This document shows, in pieces, positions 33,623 to 43,446 of a DNA stretch of 64,000 bases. This DNA is from Methylomicrobium sp. (GTDB lineage: Bacteria; Pseudomonadota; Gammaproteobacteria; Methylococcales; Methylomonadaceae). The position numbers and the translations under genes are program-made. The first letter of the stretch is position 1; each line of letters starts with the position of its first letter. Below the pieces are notes generated by a model, which worked only from the letters and a program-made list of their open reading frames with translations, was not told the origin of the DNA and did not search any database. The stretch covers positions 1 to 64,000 of the forward strand of contig JAGXSU010000061.1 in NCBI GenBank assembly GCA_018333785.1, in the 5' to 3' direction.

Positions 33623-36391
33623 TTAGCTTGTAATGACAAATCGAACTGCATCCAGCTTGATTTTCGCTTCTTGAATATGCTCATGTAACAGTTCAGTAAA
33701 GTCTTTTAACTGCTCAATTTCTTCTTCACGAATCGAGGGATTCACTTTCCTCAGCCTGACCAGCCTTTTGATCTCAGACGTCAAGGTAGTCAACATCAGA
33801 AGCGTTGCCTTCTCAATCATGGAATTCATTTCCTGCGTTGCTTTTTGTTCTGCCAGATTGAGCAAATGCGTAATGGGTAAGCGTTGATTATTGAGAAATG
33901 CAACGATTTGTCGTTTATCAAACTTAATGCCCGCATCGACGATCTGTTCGTGCTGAATTATGTGTGTTACATCATTTTTATTTTGATCGATCAACACCCG
34001 AATAGGCGCTGAGGGTAAAAACCGCCTCACCTGCAGCGAATCAGGCGCGCTGCATTCCACTACGAACAGGCATTCCAGAAAAAACCGTCCTGCCTTGACT
34101 TGATCGAGCTTGACCACACTGACAGCCGCATTGCCTGTTTCACTGGATAACACCATGTCCATAGACGCCGTCACCATGGGATGCTCCCAGGTCACAAACT
34201 GCAAATCTTCGCGCGCCAGACCAATGACCCGGCTGGTCGTCAGGGTAATGCCATCATCAGGAAGCCCCGGAAAATGGGCCAGGCGCAGATGTTCACTGGG
34301 CCGCAGGATATGGCAATCATTGGAATGGAATTCTATATCCACCCCGTAACAATCAAAAACAGCCTCCAGATAAGGCCACAGCGTACCTTCGTTATCGATG
34401 GCTTGCAATTGCTCGATAAGCTGATGAGCGGATTCTTTCCGGCAGGAATTCAACTCCAGCAACAAATCCCTGCCATTATGAAGTTCTATGTCTATTTCAC
34501 TGGCCAATGTCCGAGTTTTGGCGATCAATTGATCCAGCTCTGCCTGATTCAGCGATTGTAAAACCGCGGTCAATTCCTTGGTCAGAATAGCTGCTACCGG
34601 CTGCGCTGCGTGACAATTGACTCGAAATGCATTCAAGCCCTCGTCATACCATCGATACAAACAATGATCTTGCGTCTCTTTGATATAAGGAATATGAATT
34701 TGAATTACATGTTGTTGACCAATCCGGTCCAGACGACCGATACGCTGTTGCAATAAGTCGGGATTAGTCGGCAAATCAAAAAGTATCAGATGATGCAAAA
34801 ACTGAAAATTACGCCCCTCACTGCCTATTTCCGAGCAAATCAACAGCCTCGCAGCACTTTCTTCATCTGCAAAATAGGCCGCCGCCCGATCGCGTTCGAT
34901 AATACTCATGCCTTCATGGAACACAGCCGCCGCAATTCCTGCGCGGGTTTTTAAACTTTGCTCAAGCTCAATGGCCGTTTGAGCTTTTTTACAGATTAGA
35001 AGCGCTTTCCGGCCACGCAGCGATTTGATGGTCTCGACCAGCCATAAATAGCGAGGATCATTTTCCATTTTTTCGGTCGCTTGACCTTCCAGCGGATAAC
35101 CCTGACACTGGCGTTCCGGAAAGCCCTTGACCGTTTGCCTGGAGTTTCTGAATAAAATCCGCCCCGTGCCGTGATGATCCAACAGGATTTTCAATAGTTC
35201 GGCCCGTGCTGTATCAGCCTGATCGGGATCATCCAATTGTTTTACCAGATTGCCGGCATTGTCATTCTGAAGTAAGCGGCTTAAATTTTCCCTCGCCTGT
35301 TCTGATAAGGGCTGAGCCTCGATCAATAACTTCGCTGCTTCTGCAACCGGCTCGAACTGCTTCTCTTCTTCCAAAAACGCGGCAAAGCTATAAAAACGAT
35401 CGGGATCCAGCAAACGTAACCGGGCAAAATGGCTTTGCTTACCCAATTGTTCTGGTGTTGCCGTCAATAAAATCAGGGAAGGTGAAATGCGGCCTAATTG
35501 TTCGACAAACAGGTAATCCTGGCTAGGCGCATCCTCGCTCCATTCCAGATGATGCGCTTCATCAACAATCACCATATCCCATTCGACTGCCAGAGCCTGT
35601 TGCTGACGTTTTGGATAAGCTGAAAAAAAGTCCTGACTGCACAGAATAAGCTGTTCCGTCATAAACGGATTTTCTTCATGCGTTTCAAGGCAGCGTTCTT
35701 CATCGAACAAACTGAAACGCAAATTAAACCGTCGCACCATTTCCACCAGCCATTGATGCAGCAAACTGTCCGGCACGATAATCAGCACACGCCGGCTCAA
35801 ACCATTGACCAGACGATGATGTAAAATCAGGCCGGCTTCAATCGTTTTACCCAAGCCCACTTCATCAGCCAGCATAATTCTGGGCGAAGCGCGTCCGGCC
35901 GCCTCATGCGCAATATAAAGCTGATGCGCAATCAACGACGCTCTGGCCCCTTGCAAACCTTTAACAGGAGATTGTTGATGCTGTTGCAAATGCCGCCAGG
36001 TTTCATAGCGAAGATGAAACCAGTTGCTGGGATCAAATTGTCCGGTAAACAAACGATCCTGGGGTTTATTGAACTGGATGTGATGGCTTAATTCGATTTC
36101 TTCCAGTTCAATTTCCTGATGGCCGTCATCGCGGCCAAAGTAAGTGATCAATCCACCTTTTTCAGCCAGGCCGGTGATGGTCATTTTTTGACCTTCTGCC
36201 GACTCTACGACATCGCCCACACTGAATTTAACGCGCGTCAAAGGCGCATTATCCTGAGCATAGAGCCGCTTTTCGCCGGTTGCGAGAAACAGAAGACTGA
36301 CGCGATTGTATGCAGCCTCTTCGACGATACCTAAACCTAATTCTGACTCGGTGTTGCTAATCCAGCGCTGGCCGGGAATAAATTCATTCAT
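33623..36391 (-). CDS. rapA: RNA polymerase-associated ATPase RapA (HepA)
   Basis: 922 residues of Swi2/Snf2 type. RapA releases stalled RNA polymerase for recycling. The N-terminal Tudor-like region starts MNEFIPGQRWISNTESELG. Helicase motifs: ADEVGLGKTIEAGLIL (Walker A, near residue 175-190), IIVPDSLLHQWLVEM, VIVDEAHHLEW (DEAH), LTATPEQLG, and in the second lobe ICSEIGSEGRNFQFLHHL and QQRIGRLDRIGQ. The C-terminal RapA-specific domain ends near ALTSEIKRL (here TLTSEIKRLVRLR). Length is slightly below the E. coli 968. Confidence 0.95.
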   Translation of the reverse strand: MNEFIPGQRWISNTESELGLGIVEEAAYNRVSLLFLATGEKRLYAQDNAPLTRVKFSVGDVVESAEGQKMTITGLAEKGGLITYFGRDDGHQEIELEEIELSHHIQFNKPQDRLFTGQFDPSNWFHLRYETWRHLQQHQQSPVKGLQGARASLIAHQLYIAHEAAGRASPRIMLADEVGLGKTIEAGLILHHRLVNGLSRRVLIIVPDSLLHQWLVEMVRRFNLRFSLFDEERCLETHEENPFMTEQLILCSQDFFSAYPKRQQQALAVEWDMVIVDEAHHLEWSEDAPSQDYLFVEQLGRISPSLILLTATPEQLGKQSHFARLRLLDPDRFYSFAAFLEEEKQFEPVAEAAKLLIEAQPLSEQARENLSRLLQNDNAGNLVKQLDDPDQADTARAELLKILLDHHGTGRILFRNSRQTVKGFPERQCQGYPLEGQATEKMENDPRYLWLVETIKSLRGRKALLICKKAQTAIELEQSLKTRAGIAAAVFHEGMSIIERDRAAAYFADEESAARLLICSEIGSEGRNFQFLHHLILFDLPTNPDLLQQRIGRLDRIGQQHVIQIHIPYIKETQDHCLYRWYDEGLNAFRVNCHAAQPVAAILTKELTAVLQSLNQAELDQLIAKTRTLASEIDIELHNGRDLLLELNSCRKESAHQLIEQLQAIDNEGTLWPYLEAVFDCYGVDIEFHSNDCHILRPSEHLRLAHFPGLPDDGITLTTSRVIGLAREDLQFVTWEHPMVTASMDMVLSSETGNAAVSVVKLDQVKAGRFFLECLFVVECSAPDSLQVRRFLPSAPIRVLIDQNKNDVTHIIQHEQIVDAGIKFDKRQIVAFLNNQRLPITHLLNLAEQKATQEMNSMIEKATLLMLTTLTSEIKRLVRLRKVNPSIREEEIEQLKDFTELLHEHIQEAKIKLDAVRFVITS

Positions 36392-36583
36392 GGTTGATTA
36401 AAACAGTAATCTTGTAATAAAAATGAGTGGGGGGAAATGGTCTGTGCATCACCTGACTTAACTAACTTTGCATTAGTTGATCGTCAGCGAACACAAGATT
36501 ATTAGTAGAGTAGCTATTCACGTTGATAGCTACGATTATTTTTAGCACGCAAGGGTAAAACCGTCATCAGCTGCAAAATTCCT

Positions 36584-37465
36584 TTATTTAAGTTCAGCAA
36601 GCAGCTGCGACATCATAGATTCGGCCTGACTCAAGTAACCGGCACCAAATAAATTGAGGTGATTGAGAATGTGGTAAAGATTATAGAGAATCTTTCGCTG
36701 AGCGTAACCTGCATCCACTGGAAATGTTTCACGATACGCCGCGTAAAAACCGGCGCTGAAACCGCCGAATAACTCAGTCATGGCCAGATCGGCTTCATGA
36801 TCCCCAAAATAACAGGCAGGATCATACAATACAGGCTGCCCAAGATTGTCAGCCGACGCATTGCCACCCCACAAATCGCCATGTAATAACGATGGTTTGG
36901 GCGTGTAAGACTCAAAGAAAACCGGTAATGACGCACTTAATTGTTCGCCTTTTTTTTGCAAACTACCTGAATATCCGTTTTCAGCGGCCAAACGCAATTG
37001 AAAATCCAAACGGCGCTCTCGCCAAAAAGTAATCCAGTCTGAGTACTGCCCGTTCAGTTGCGGCGTACTGCCTATGGTATTATCCAGATGCCAGCCGAAA
37101 TAAGCTTGCCGCTGCAAATGCAGGATAGCGAGTTGCTGTCCCAACCGTTCATCGGCTTGTTTCGACTTATGACTGAGATCCAGATAGTCCAGCACAATGA
37201 ATGCAGATTCCTTTGTCTTGCCGAAAGTAACCGGCGCAGGCACTCTGACAGTCCGCGTCGCAGCCATCGCGGCTAGCCCGGCAAATTCAGCCGCAAACAT
37301 GGCCTCGCGCTCAGGTCGATTCAATTTGACAAAATAAGACGTCTCTTCACCTTGCAGCCGGTAAGCCGCGTTAATGTCGCCTCCGCCAACGGACAGCACG
37401 CGACTGACTCTGAACGGCTGGCCAATGGCAGCTTCAAGGTGTTGAGTAATAGGATCCCAATTCAT
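36584..37465 (-). CDS. fructosamine kinase family protein
   Basis: 293 residues of the fructosamine-3-kinase / ketosamine kinase fold. Motifs: VGGGDINAAYRLQGEETSYF, VKLNRPEREAMFAAEFAGLA, LDYLDLSHK, the catalytic loop PSLLHGDLWGGNASAD (HGDLWGGN) and LYDPACYFGDHEADLAMTEL (DPA in place of DFG). It probably phosphorylates glycated proteins or ribulosamines, priming removal of the sugar. Length is typical. The gene stands alone, 38 bases downstream of the TRAP binding protein gene on the same strand. Confidence 0.9.
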   Translation of the reverse strand: MNWDPITQHLEAAIGQPFRVSRVLSVGGGDINAAYRLQGEETSYFVKLNRPEREAMFAAEFAGLAAMAATRTVRVPAPVTFGKTKESAFIVLDYLDLSHKSKQADERLGQQLAILHLQRQAYFGWHLDNTIGSTPQLNGQYSDWITFWRERRLDFQLRLAAENGYSGSLQKKGEQLSASLPVFFESYTPKPSLLHGDLWGGNASADNLGQPVLYDPACYFGDHEADLAMTELFGGFSAGFYAAYRETFPVDAGYAQRKILYNLYHILNHLNLFGAGYLSQAESMMSQLLAELK

Positions 37466-37503
37466 AAGCTCAGGATTTTTTATCCTCTATTGAGTTTTTA
37501 AAG

Positions 37504-38589
37504 TTAAAGCGCCCTGGCCTTCAAATAAGCCAGTTCTGAAATATCTCCCCAGCGTATGACTTGTTTTTTAAACGTCATGACCGATTCGAATACTTTTTTA
37601 GACGCGGCATCCTTCTCGGCTAGCTCGGCGACGACAACTTCTGAAATACCTTTTAGTGTTTTCAGCACGTCATCCGGCAATGGCAGCACTTTGACGCTGT
37701 GTTTGTTAATCAGCGTATCCAAAGCCTGATTATTACGCGCAGTAAATTCAGCAATCATATCCATATTGGCTGCCTTGCACGCCGTTAACACAATCTGCTG
37801 TAAATCTTTGGGCAAGGTGTTAAACGCTTTTTCATTAATCAAGGCCTCAATCGTCGAACCCGGTTCATGCCAACCCGGATAGTAGTAAAATTTGGCGACT
37901 TTGTATAAACCAAAAGCCAAATCGTTATAAGGCCCCACCCATTCGGTGGCATCCAACGTACCTGACTGCATCGCTGTAAACAGTTCTGCGCCCGGCATAT
38001 TGACCGTAGTGCCTCCGGCCCGGCTCAGCACTTCACCGCCCAATCCGGGAATCCGCATTTTCAAACCCTTGAGGTCATCCACCGTTTTTATTTCGCGGTT
38101 GAACCAGCCGGCCATTTGTACACCGGTATTACCGGTAAGGGCCGGAATAATGCCGAAGGGTTTATACAATTCCCGCCATAATTCCAAACCTCCGCCGTAA
38201 TACAGCCAGGCATTCATTTCCTGCGCAGTCAGGCCAAAGGGCACGGCGGAAAAAAATTGGGCCGCTTCCGATTTGCCTTTCCAGTAATAAGCGCCGGAAT
38301 GACCCAACTCAGCGGTTCCTTTGGAAACGGCGTCGAACACTTCAAACGCAGGCACCATTTCAGCGGCGCCGTATACTTTTACCTGTATTCTGCCGCCACT
38401 CATTTCACCAATTAAACCGGCCAACAAATTGGCATTCGTTCCCAGTACAGGAAAATTTTTCGGCCAGGTAGTCACCATTTTCCAATTGAACTCCGCCTGT
38501 GCCATTGCGACACGGGGGGCGGAAACCGACACGGCACCTGCCGCCAAGGAGGCTATGCCTGCCGATTTGATAAAGTTGCGCCTCTTCAT
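37504..38589 (-). CDS. TRAP transporter solute-binding protein (DctP family), Tat-exported
   Basis: About 361 residues from MKRRNFIKSAGIASLAAG. The RRNFIK motif, hydrophobic run and APRVAMAQA cleavage region form a Tat signal. The mature part has FNWKMVTTWPKNFPVLGTNA, VKVYGAAEMVPAFEVFDAVS, LKGLKMRIPGLGGEVLSRAG and LDATEWVGPYNDLAFGLYKV with KFYYYPGWHEPG, as in DctP-type proteins for 2-oxo-acids. An ATG at 38652 would put 21 extra residues before the signal peptide and is unlikely. No dctQ or dctM genes lie nearby, so this is an orphan binding protein or its permease is elsewhere. Confidence 0.88.
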   Translation of the reverse strand: MKRRNFIKSAGIASLAAGAVSVSAPRVAMAQAEFNWKMVTTWPKNFPVLGTNANLLAGLIGEMSGGRIQVKVYGAAEMVPAFEVFDAVSKGTAELGHSGAYYWKGKSEAAQFFSAVPFGLTAQEMNAWLYYGGGLELWRELYKPFGIIPALTGNTGVQMAGWFNREIKTVDDLKGLKMRIPGLGGEVLSRAGGTTVNMPGAELFTAMQSGTLDATEWVGPYNDLAFGLYKVAKFYYYPGWHEPGSTIEALINEKAFNTLPKDLQQIVLTACKAANMDMIAEFTARNNQALDTLINKHSVKVLPLPDDVLKTLKGISEVVVAELAEKDAASKKVFESVMTFKKQVIRWGDISELAYLKARAL

Positions 38590-38701
38590 AATGCTACCGT
38601 TACTCGTTGATGCGATTGAATTAAAGCCAAAAAGGCCTTGTCTGTCAGGCAATGCGGTTGATTTAAGGCCATCGCAATGAATCGATAGGCGATAGTGTAA
38701 A

Positions 38702-38752
38702 AGCGGGCCATGCCCATGAGCTAAGGTGATTCAATCGCGGGCATGGCCCGCT
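38702..38752. repeat. 14-bp inverted repeat hairpin (AGCGGGCCATGCCC)
   Basis: AGCGGGCCATGCCC at 38702-38715 is exactly inverted at 38739-38752, loop 23 bases, flanked on the right by CCTACAAA. Hairpins of GCGGGCATGGCCCGC type are common dispersed repeats in Pseudomonas and related gammaproteobacteria. It lies 113 bases upstream of the TRAP gene start, outside obvious promoters. Confidence 0.65.
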
Positions 38753-39150
38753 CCTACAAAATAACGGCATTGATCTGCCAGTAGCCAGTTGCTTTCGTTA
38801 TTTGATCCCATTCAATCAGGATTACATTCCTGCTCTTACCATTACAATAAAAATGCAAAAGCGAGATTTTTGCTTACTTTATCACAAGCCACTCGCTACG
38901 CGCGTGATAAGCCTTAAAGTAATGTCAAAAAGGGAATCAAAGCTATCCCGAAGCTCACCTCTTTAAAACAGTATTTTTTGATTTTGAACACCAGTTTGGC
39001 TGCATTTGGTTGAAACGACTCATCGCGATGAATATCCGATAGCGCCTCGTCATTTTAGAACATCGTGACTATCCTTGTTCATCGATGGACAGATTCCCTG
39101 ACAAAAAACGGAATCATCCAAAAAGCTATAATATGCCGGGTTAATTTTTT

Positions 39151-39169
39151 AATTGAACATCGTTCAATT
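39151..39169. promoter_or_regulatory. palindromic operator candidate upstream of aas-lplT
   Basis: AATTGAAC-ATC-GTTCAATT is a perfect 8+3+8 palindrome, 66 bases before the aas ATG, at a promoter-proximal position. TetR/AcrR regulators bind palindromes of this size, and a TetR gene lies just downstream of lplT, convergent with it. A half-site TTTGAACG is also seen upstream of that TetR gene at about 43223-43230, suggesting autoregulation. Confidence 0.55.
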
Positions 39170-39234
39170 ATTGATTATAGTTTTCCGGCACTGCGTCTGA
39201 CAATGTTTGTTAAGATGCCAACAGGAGGAATTTC

Positions 39235-41394
39235 ATGTTAAAAAAAATCTTACGCAAGCTATTGACCTTCGTCTACAAAGTCGAAGTCAAGGGTCTTGAT
39301 AACTATCAGAAAGCGGGCAATCGTGTTCTTATCATATCCAATCACACCTCGTTTCTGGATCCTTTGCTGCTGGGGGTATTTCTTCCTGACGACATCACGT
39401 TCGCAATCAACACCCAAATTTCGGAACGGTGGTGGTTAAAACCGTTTTTGAAATTATCCCAAGTGTTTCCGATGGACCCAACGCATCCGTTGTCGCTGAA
39501 AGAATTGATAAACCATTTAAAGAAAGACACAAAAACCGTTATCTTCCCTGAAGGCAGAATTACCGTTACCGGCTCGCTAATGAAGATTTATGACGGCCCC
39601 GGCATGGTTGCCGACAAATCCGATGCGATGATTTTACCGATACGCATCGACGGCGCTGAATATACGCATTTTTCCAGACTCAGAAACTCCGTCCGCTTGC
39701 GCCTGTTTCCTAAAATCACTATCAGAATTCTTTCGCCCACACACATCAAAGCACCGGACAGCTTACGCGGTAAAAATCGCCGTAAATTCAGCGGTCATGT
39801 TCTGACAGACATCATGACTGAAATGATGTTTGCCACCAGCCATTACCGGCAAACACTTTTTTCAGGATTGCTGGAAGCTAGAAAAATTCATGGCTGCTCA
39901 CATACAGTGGCAGAAGATCTGGAGCGCAAGCCCCTGTCTTATGACGCGCTGATTACCCGTTCTATCCTGATTGGTGATCTGATCCGCGATATCACCCATG
40001 AAGGTGAAAATGTCGGTGTATTTTTGCCCAATTCCACTAAAACATTATGCGTTGTTCTGGGTTTGCAATTGCATGGTCGCACCCCAGCGATGCTCAATTA
40101 TTCGACCGGCTCGTCCGGCATGTTGTCAGCGTGTAACACCGCCCAGGTAAAAACAGTGCTGACCTCTCGCCGCTTTATCGAACTGGGCAAATTTCAAAAT
40201 GAGGCCGATCAATTAAGCCAACAGATGACACTGGTTTACCTGGAAGACATCGCAAGTACGGTAACCTTATTCACTAAAGCGCAAGCGTATGTCAAATGCA
40301 AAACGGCCAGTTACTGGTATAAACACACGCGATACAGTGCGGACAGTCCTGCCGTCATCTTGTTTACGTCCGGTTCGGAAGGCACCCCCAAAGGCGTGGT
40401 TTTATCCCATTCCAATATTTTGGCCAATCATAAGCAAATACAATCGCGGATTAATTTCAATGCGCAGGATGTCGTGCTTAATTTTCTGCCGATGTTTCAC
40501 TCGTTTGGTTTCACCGTCGGCACCATGCTGCCGATCATGAGCGGCATGACGACCTTTTTCTACCCTTCGCCATTGCATTACGCGGTCATTCCTGAAATTG
40601 CTTACGAAATCAACGCAACCATCATGTTCGGCACCAATACATTTCTCTCCGCTTATGGTAAGAAAGCCCATCCTTATGATTTTTACAGTATTCGCTATGT
40701 CGTTGCAGGCGCCGAGAAATTGCAAGAAGGCACGCGTCAATTATGGTCCGATAAATTCGGCATCCGCATCCTGGAGGGCTACGGCGCAACCGAAACCGCA
40801 CCGGTAACCTCAGTCAACACGCCCATGGACTGCAAACCGGGCACTGTCGGCCGGATCATGCCGGACATGGATTATCATTTGGAAGCCATTCCCGGCATCG
40901 AAGAAGGCGGCAAACTGCATGTCTCAGGACCGAACATCATGCTGGGCTATTTGCTGGCCGATAATCCGGGCACACTCGTTCCGCCCGAGTCGATATACGG
41001 CAAGGGCTGGTATGACACCGGCGACATCGTCCATATCGATGAAGAAGGCTTCATCAGCATTCGCGGGCGTAGTAAACGTTTCGCCAAGATCGGCGGGGAA
41101 ATGGTTTCTCTTACCGCGGTCGAGCAACTGGCCTCCAAAGCATGGCCGGGCGCCTTGCATGCAGCCGTCAGCATTCCCGACCCCAAAAAAGGCGAGCAGA
41201 TTCTTTTGTTAACGACGCAAAAAAATGCCGTTATCCAGGACATTGAAGCCGTGGCAACAGGTGTGGCAAAAATCGCCTTACCCAGGAAAATTTTTATCGT
41301 CGATGCTATTCCTGTTATGGCGACCGGAAAAGTGAATTACCCGGCAGTCACTGATCTGGCTTACCGCATCATCGAATCCAATTCGACACTTTGA
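39235..41394 (+). CDS. aas: bifunctional 2-acyl-GPE acyltransferase / acyl-ACP synthetase
   Basis: 719 residues in two domains. The N-terminal PlsC-type acyltransferase has NHTSFLDP (His37, Asp42: H-x4-D) and FPEGRIT. The C-terminal AMP-forming ligase has LFTSGSEGTPKGVVLSHSNI (near 376-395), FLPMFHSFGFTVG, EGYGATETAPVTSVN and WYDTGDIVHIDEEGFISIRG. Aas re-acylates lysophosphatidylethanolamine at the inner membrane, using an ACP-bound fatty acid it activates itself. CAGGAGGAA just upstream is an excellent ribosome site. The next gene is lplT, which flips the lysophospholipid substrate inward, as in E. coli. Confidence 0.95.
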   Translation: MLKKILRKLLTFVYKVEVKGLDNYQKAGNRVLIISNHTSFLDPLLLGVFLPDDITFAINTQISERWWLKPFLKLSQVFPMDPTHPLSLKELINHLKKDTKTVIFPEGRITVTGSLMKIYDGPGMVADKSDAMILPIRIDGAEYTHFSRLRNSVRLRLFPKITIRILSPTHIKAPDSLRGKNRRKFSGHVLTDIMTEMMFATSHYRQTLFSGLLEARKIHGCSHTVAEDLERKPLSYDALITRSILIGDLIRDITHEGENVGVFLPNSTKTLCVVLGLQLHGRTPAMLNYSTGSSGMLSACNTAQVKTVLTSRRFIELGKFQNEADQLSQQMTLVYLEDIASTVTLFTKAQAYVKCKTASYWYKHTRYSADSPAVILFTSGSEGTPKGVVLSHSNILANHKQIQSRINFNAQDVVLNFLPMFHSFGFTVGTMLPIMSGMTTFFYPSPLHYAVIPEIAYEINATIMFGTNTFLSAYGKKAHPYDFYSIRYVVAGAEKLQEGTRQLWSDKFGIRILEGYGATETAPVTSVNTPMDCKPGTVGRIMPDMDYHLEAIPGIEEGGKLHVSGPNIMLGYLLADNPGTLVPPESIYGKGWYDTGDIVHIDEEGFISIRGRSKRFAKIGGEMVSLTAVEQLASKAWPGALHAAVSIPDPKKGEQILLLTTQKNAVIQDIEAVATGVAKIALPRKIFIVDAIPVMATGKVNYPAVTDLAYRIIESNSTL

Positions 41395-41422
41395 TTTTTC
41401 ATGTCACCACCGGCACCTCACC

Positions 41423-42577
41423 ATGCATAAACAAATCTATCCTTTGCTGATTGCGCAGTTTCTTTCGGCATTTGCCGATAATGCGATTTTATTTACTGTC
41501 ATTGCCATGGTGATGCACTCGACGCAACTGCCAAGCTGGTATGTCCCGGCCCTACAAAGCGTATTTATTGTTGCCTTCGTGGTATTGGCGCCGTGGGCCG
41601 GAAATTTTGCCGATACCCAAGCGAAATCCAGAGTCTTGATCATTGCCAATTTGATTAAAGCAGCCGGAGCGGGTTTACTGCTATTCAACTTTGAACCGTT
41701 GATTGCCTATTGCGTCGTCGGCGCCGGAGCCGCAATCTATAGCCCTGCCAAATACGGTATACTGCCGGAACTGGCCGGTCACGCTCACTTGGTCAAAGCC
41801 AACAGCTGGATTGAAGGCTCCACGATTCTGGCCATCCTGACCGGCATGATTGTAGGTGCCAAAGTAGCTGATTTCTCAACCGTTTGGGCACTAAGCGGCA
41901 CCATTGCGCTTTTTGTGACCTCTGCACTGGTTACTTTGTGGTTACCTGTCACAACGGCACATCCGAAAATTCCAGGCTCAAAAATCGTGCTGTTCGGCAA
42001 ACAAATCATCACTTTTTTTGATACGCCCCGGTCGCGGTTTGCCATTCTCGGCGCGTCCATGTTCTGGGCAGCAGCAGCAACTTTGCGGGTCATTCTGGTC
42101 GCTTGGGCGCCGCTGGTTTTACTCTCAAAAAATGCGACTGAAATCGCCGAACTCACCCTTTTTCTGGCGATAGGCATTGTTGCCGGTTCGGCCTTGGTTC
42201 CCAGGATGATTCCACTGGAACACCTGCGCCGCGCGCGAATTCCGGCCTATTTAATGGCCTTGTTCATTTTGGGATTAAGTTTCATGGACGGCCTATGGGA
42301 ATCACGATCCTTTCTTTTCCTGATCGGTATGTCCGGCGGCATGTTTATCGTGCCTGTCAATGCCGCGTTGCAAGAAATGGGGCAACAAAGCATAGGCAGC
42401 GGCAGCGCGGTGGCCTTACAAGGATTTTTTCAGAATGCAGCCATGCTGCTAGCGGTGGGCGGTTACACCTATGCCGCCTCTTTGAATGTCAGCCCGATTT
42501 TGGCCATGGCCTGGCTGGGTGTACTGGTGTTTATCGTAACGTTTCTTGTGTCTATCCGTTTGCCTGAGAAAACTTAG
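41423..42577 (+). CDS. lplT: lysophospholipid transporter (MFS)
   Basis: 384 residues with about 12 membrane helices. Start MHKQIYPLLIAQFLSAFADN with AILFTVIAMVM and the loop LAPWAGNFADTQAKSRVLII are typical of LplT, as are AAIYSPAKYGILPELAGHAH and LVKANSWIEGSTILAILTG. It moves lysophosphatidylethanolamine across the inner membrane to Aas. It begins 28 bases after aas on the same strand, so they form an operon; the E. coli order is lplT-aas, here reversed. The end is 10 bases from the convergent TetR gene. Confidence 0.93.
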   Translation: MHKQIYPLLIAQFLSAFADNAILFTVIAMVMHSTQLPSWYVPALQSVFIVAFVVLAPWAGNFADTQAKSRVLIIANLIKAAGAGLLLFNFEPLIAYCVVGAGAAIYSPAKYGILPELAGHAHLVKANSWIEGSTILAILTGMIVGAKVADFSTVWALSGTIALFVTSALVTLWLPVTTAHPKIPGSKIVLFGKQIITFFDTPRSRFAILGASMFWAAAATLRVILVAWAPLVLLSKNATEIAELTLFLAIGIVAGSALVPRMIPLEHLRRARIPAYLMALFILGLSFMDGLWESRSFLFLIGMSGGMFIVPVNAALQEMGQQSIGSGSAVALQGFFQNAAMLLAVGGYTYAASLNVSPILAMAWLGVLVFIVTFLVSIRLPEKT

Positions 42578-42587
42578 AGGATCGGCC

Positions 42588-43196
42588 TTATTTTACGGCG
42601 CTGGCTTCCCAGCCTAATATGAAATTCTCAACCAATAACAACAACGCTTCTTCGGCATCTTCTACACCCACGGTATCCATTTTACCTGTCAGCGCCAGCA
42701 AACAGACGCCATGGATACCACCCCATAAAGCTCTGGCCGCCTGCTTGATCTGATGCTCAGTCAATCCGGTCGCCATTTGCCGCATAGGTTCTTCCAGAAT
42801 TTGAAACAGTCTTTCGATTTTAACGGTGTACCAATCCGGCAGTGTTTCGCTTTCCGACAACCGATGCTCAAATAACATGGCCCAGCGATTAAAATTCTCA
42901 CTGGCAAACGTCAAGTAAGCTTTAGCTAATGCGATCACTTTTTGATCCGCTTGCCGTTCCTGACTATCCAGTGTCAGCGCTTCAGCAATCGCATCCAGGG
43001 TTCGTGCCTGAAGGTGCATGATCAGATCGGCCATGTTATCGAAAACCATGTAGACGCTACCGACGGTATAGCCGATGTCCATCGCAATTTTGCGAACCTT
43101 CAATTCGCCATAACCGTCCTCTATCACAATATTCTCGGCGGCTTTCAACACCATATCTTTTATTTCTTCCTGACTGTGCTCGCTTCGTCTTGCCAT
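42588..43196 (-). CDS. TetR/AcrR family regulator, likely of aas-lplT
   Basis: 202 residues. The N-terminal helix-turn-helix reads EIKDMVLKAAENIVIEDGYG and LKVRKIAMDIGYTVGSVYMV. The ligand domain contains LTFASENFNRWAMLFEHRL (typical WHG/TetR_C) and ARALWGGIHGVCLLALTGKM. The ligand may be acyl-CoA or a lipid, by context. It is convergent with lplT at 10 bases. A 19-bp palindrome in the aas promoter is the best operator candidate; a related half-site lies in its own promoter. Confidence 0.85.
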   Translation of the reverse strand: MARRSEHSQEEIKDMVLKAAENIVIEDGYGELKVRKIAMDIGYTVGSVYMVFDNMADLIMHLQARTLDAIAEALTLDSQERQADQKVIALAKAYLTFASENFNRWAMLFEHRLSESETLPDWYTVKIERLFQILEEPMRQMATGLTEHQIKQAARALWGGIHGVCLLALTGKMDTVGVEDAEEALLLLVENFILGWEASAVK

Positions 43197-43446
43197 TTCA
43201 ATACTCTTTTGATTAATTTATTTGAACGCTTCTTAACCATCCACTCCATCACGTCTAGCCAAGTTGCGGGTAGACCCGTATTTTCCTTCTTGAGTTCAAG
43301 AGTATAGCCAAAGGGCAACTTTTAATCGGTTCAATCAGACAAAATCCAAAGCCCATCAAAAAAATCAATGATTTTAAATCCTGGATTGAGATCGTTCTGC
43401 CAAGACGTCCTTCCTTGATAGTTGCACAATGAATTTTCGCGGCCGC

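Larger units (their letters stand above)
38590..39234. other. 645-base regulatory and repeat region upstream of aas
   Basis: No gene is supported here. It contains a 14-bp GC-rich inverted repeat (38702-38752), an unremarkable AT-rich middle, and near the aas start a 19-bp palindrome (39151-39169). The aas promoter is expected between about 39100 and 39200. Confidence 0.5.
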
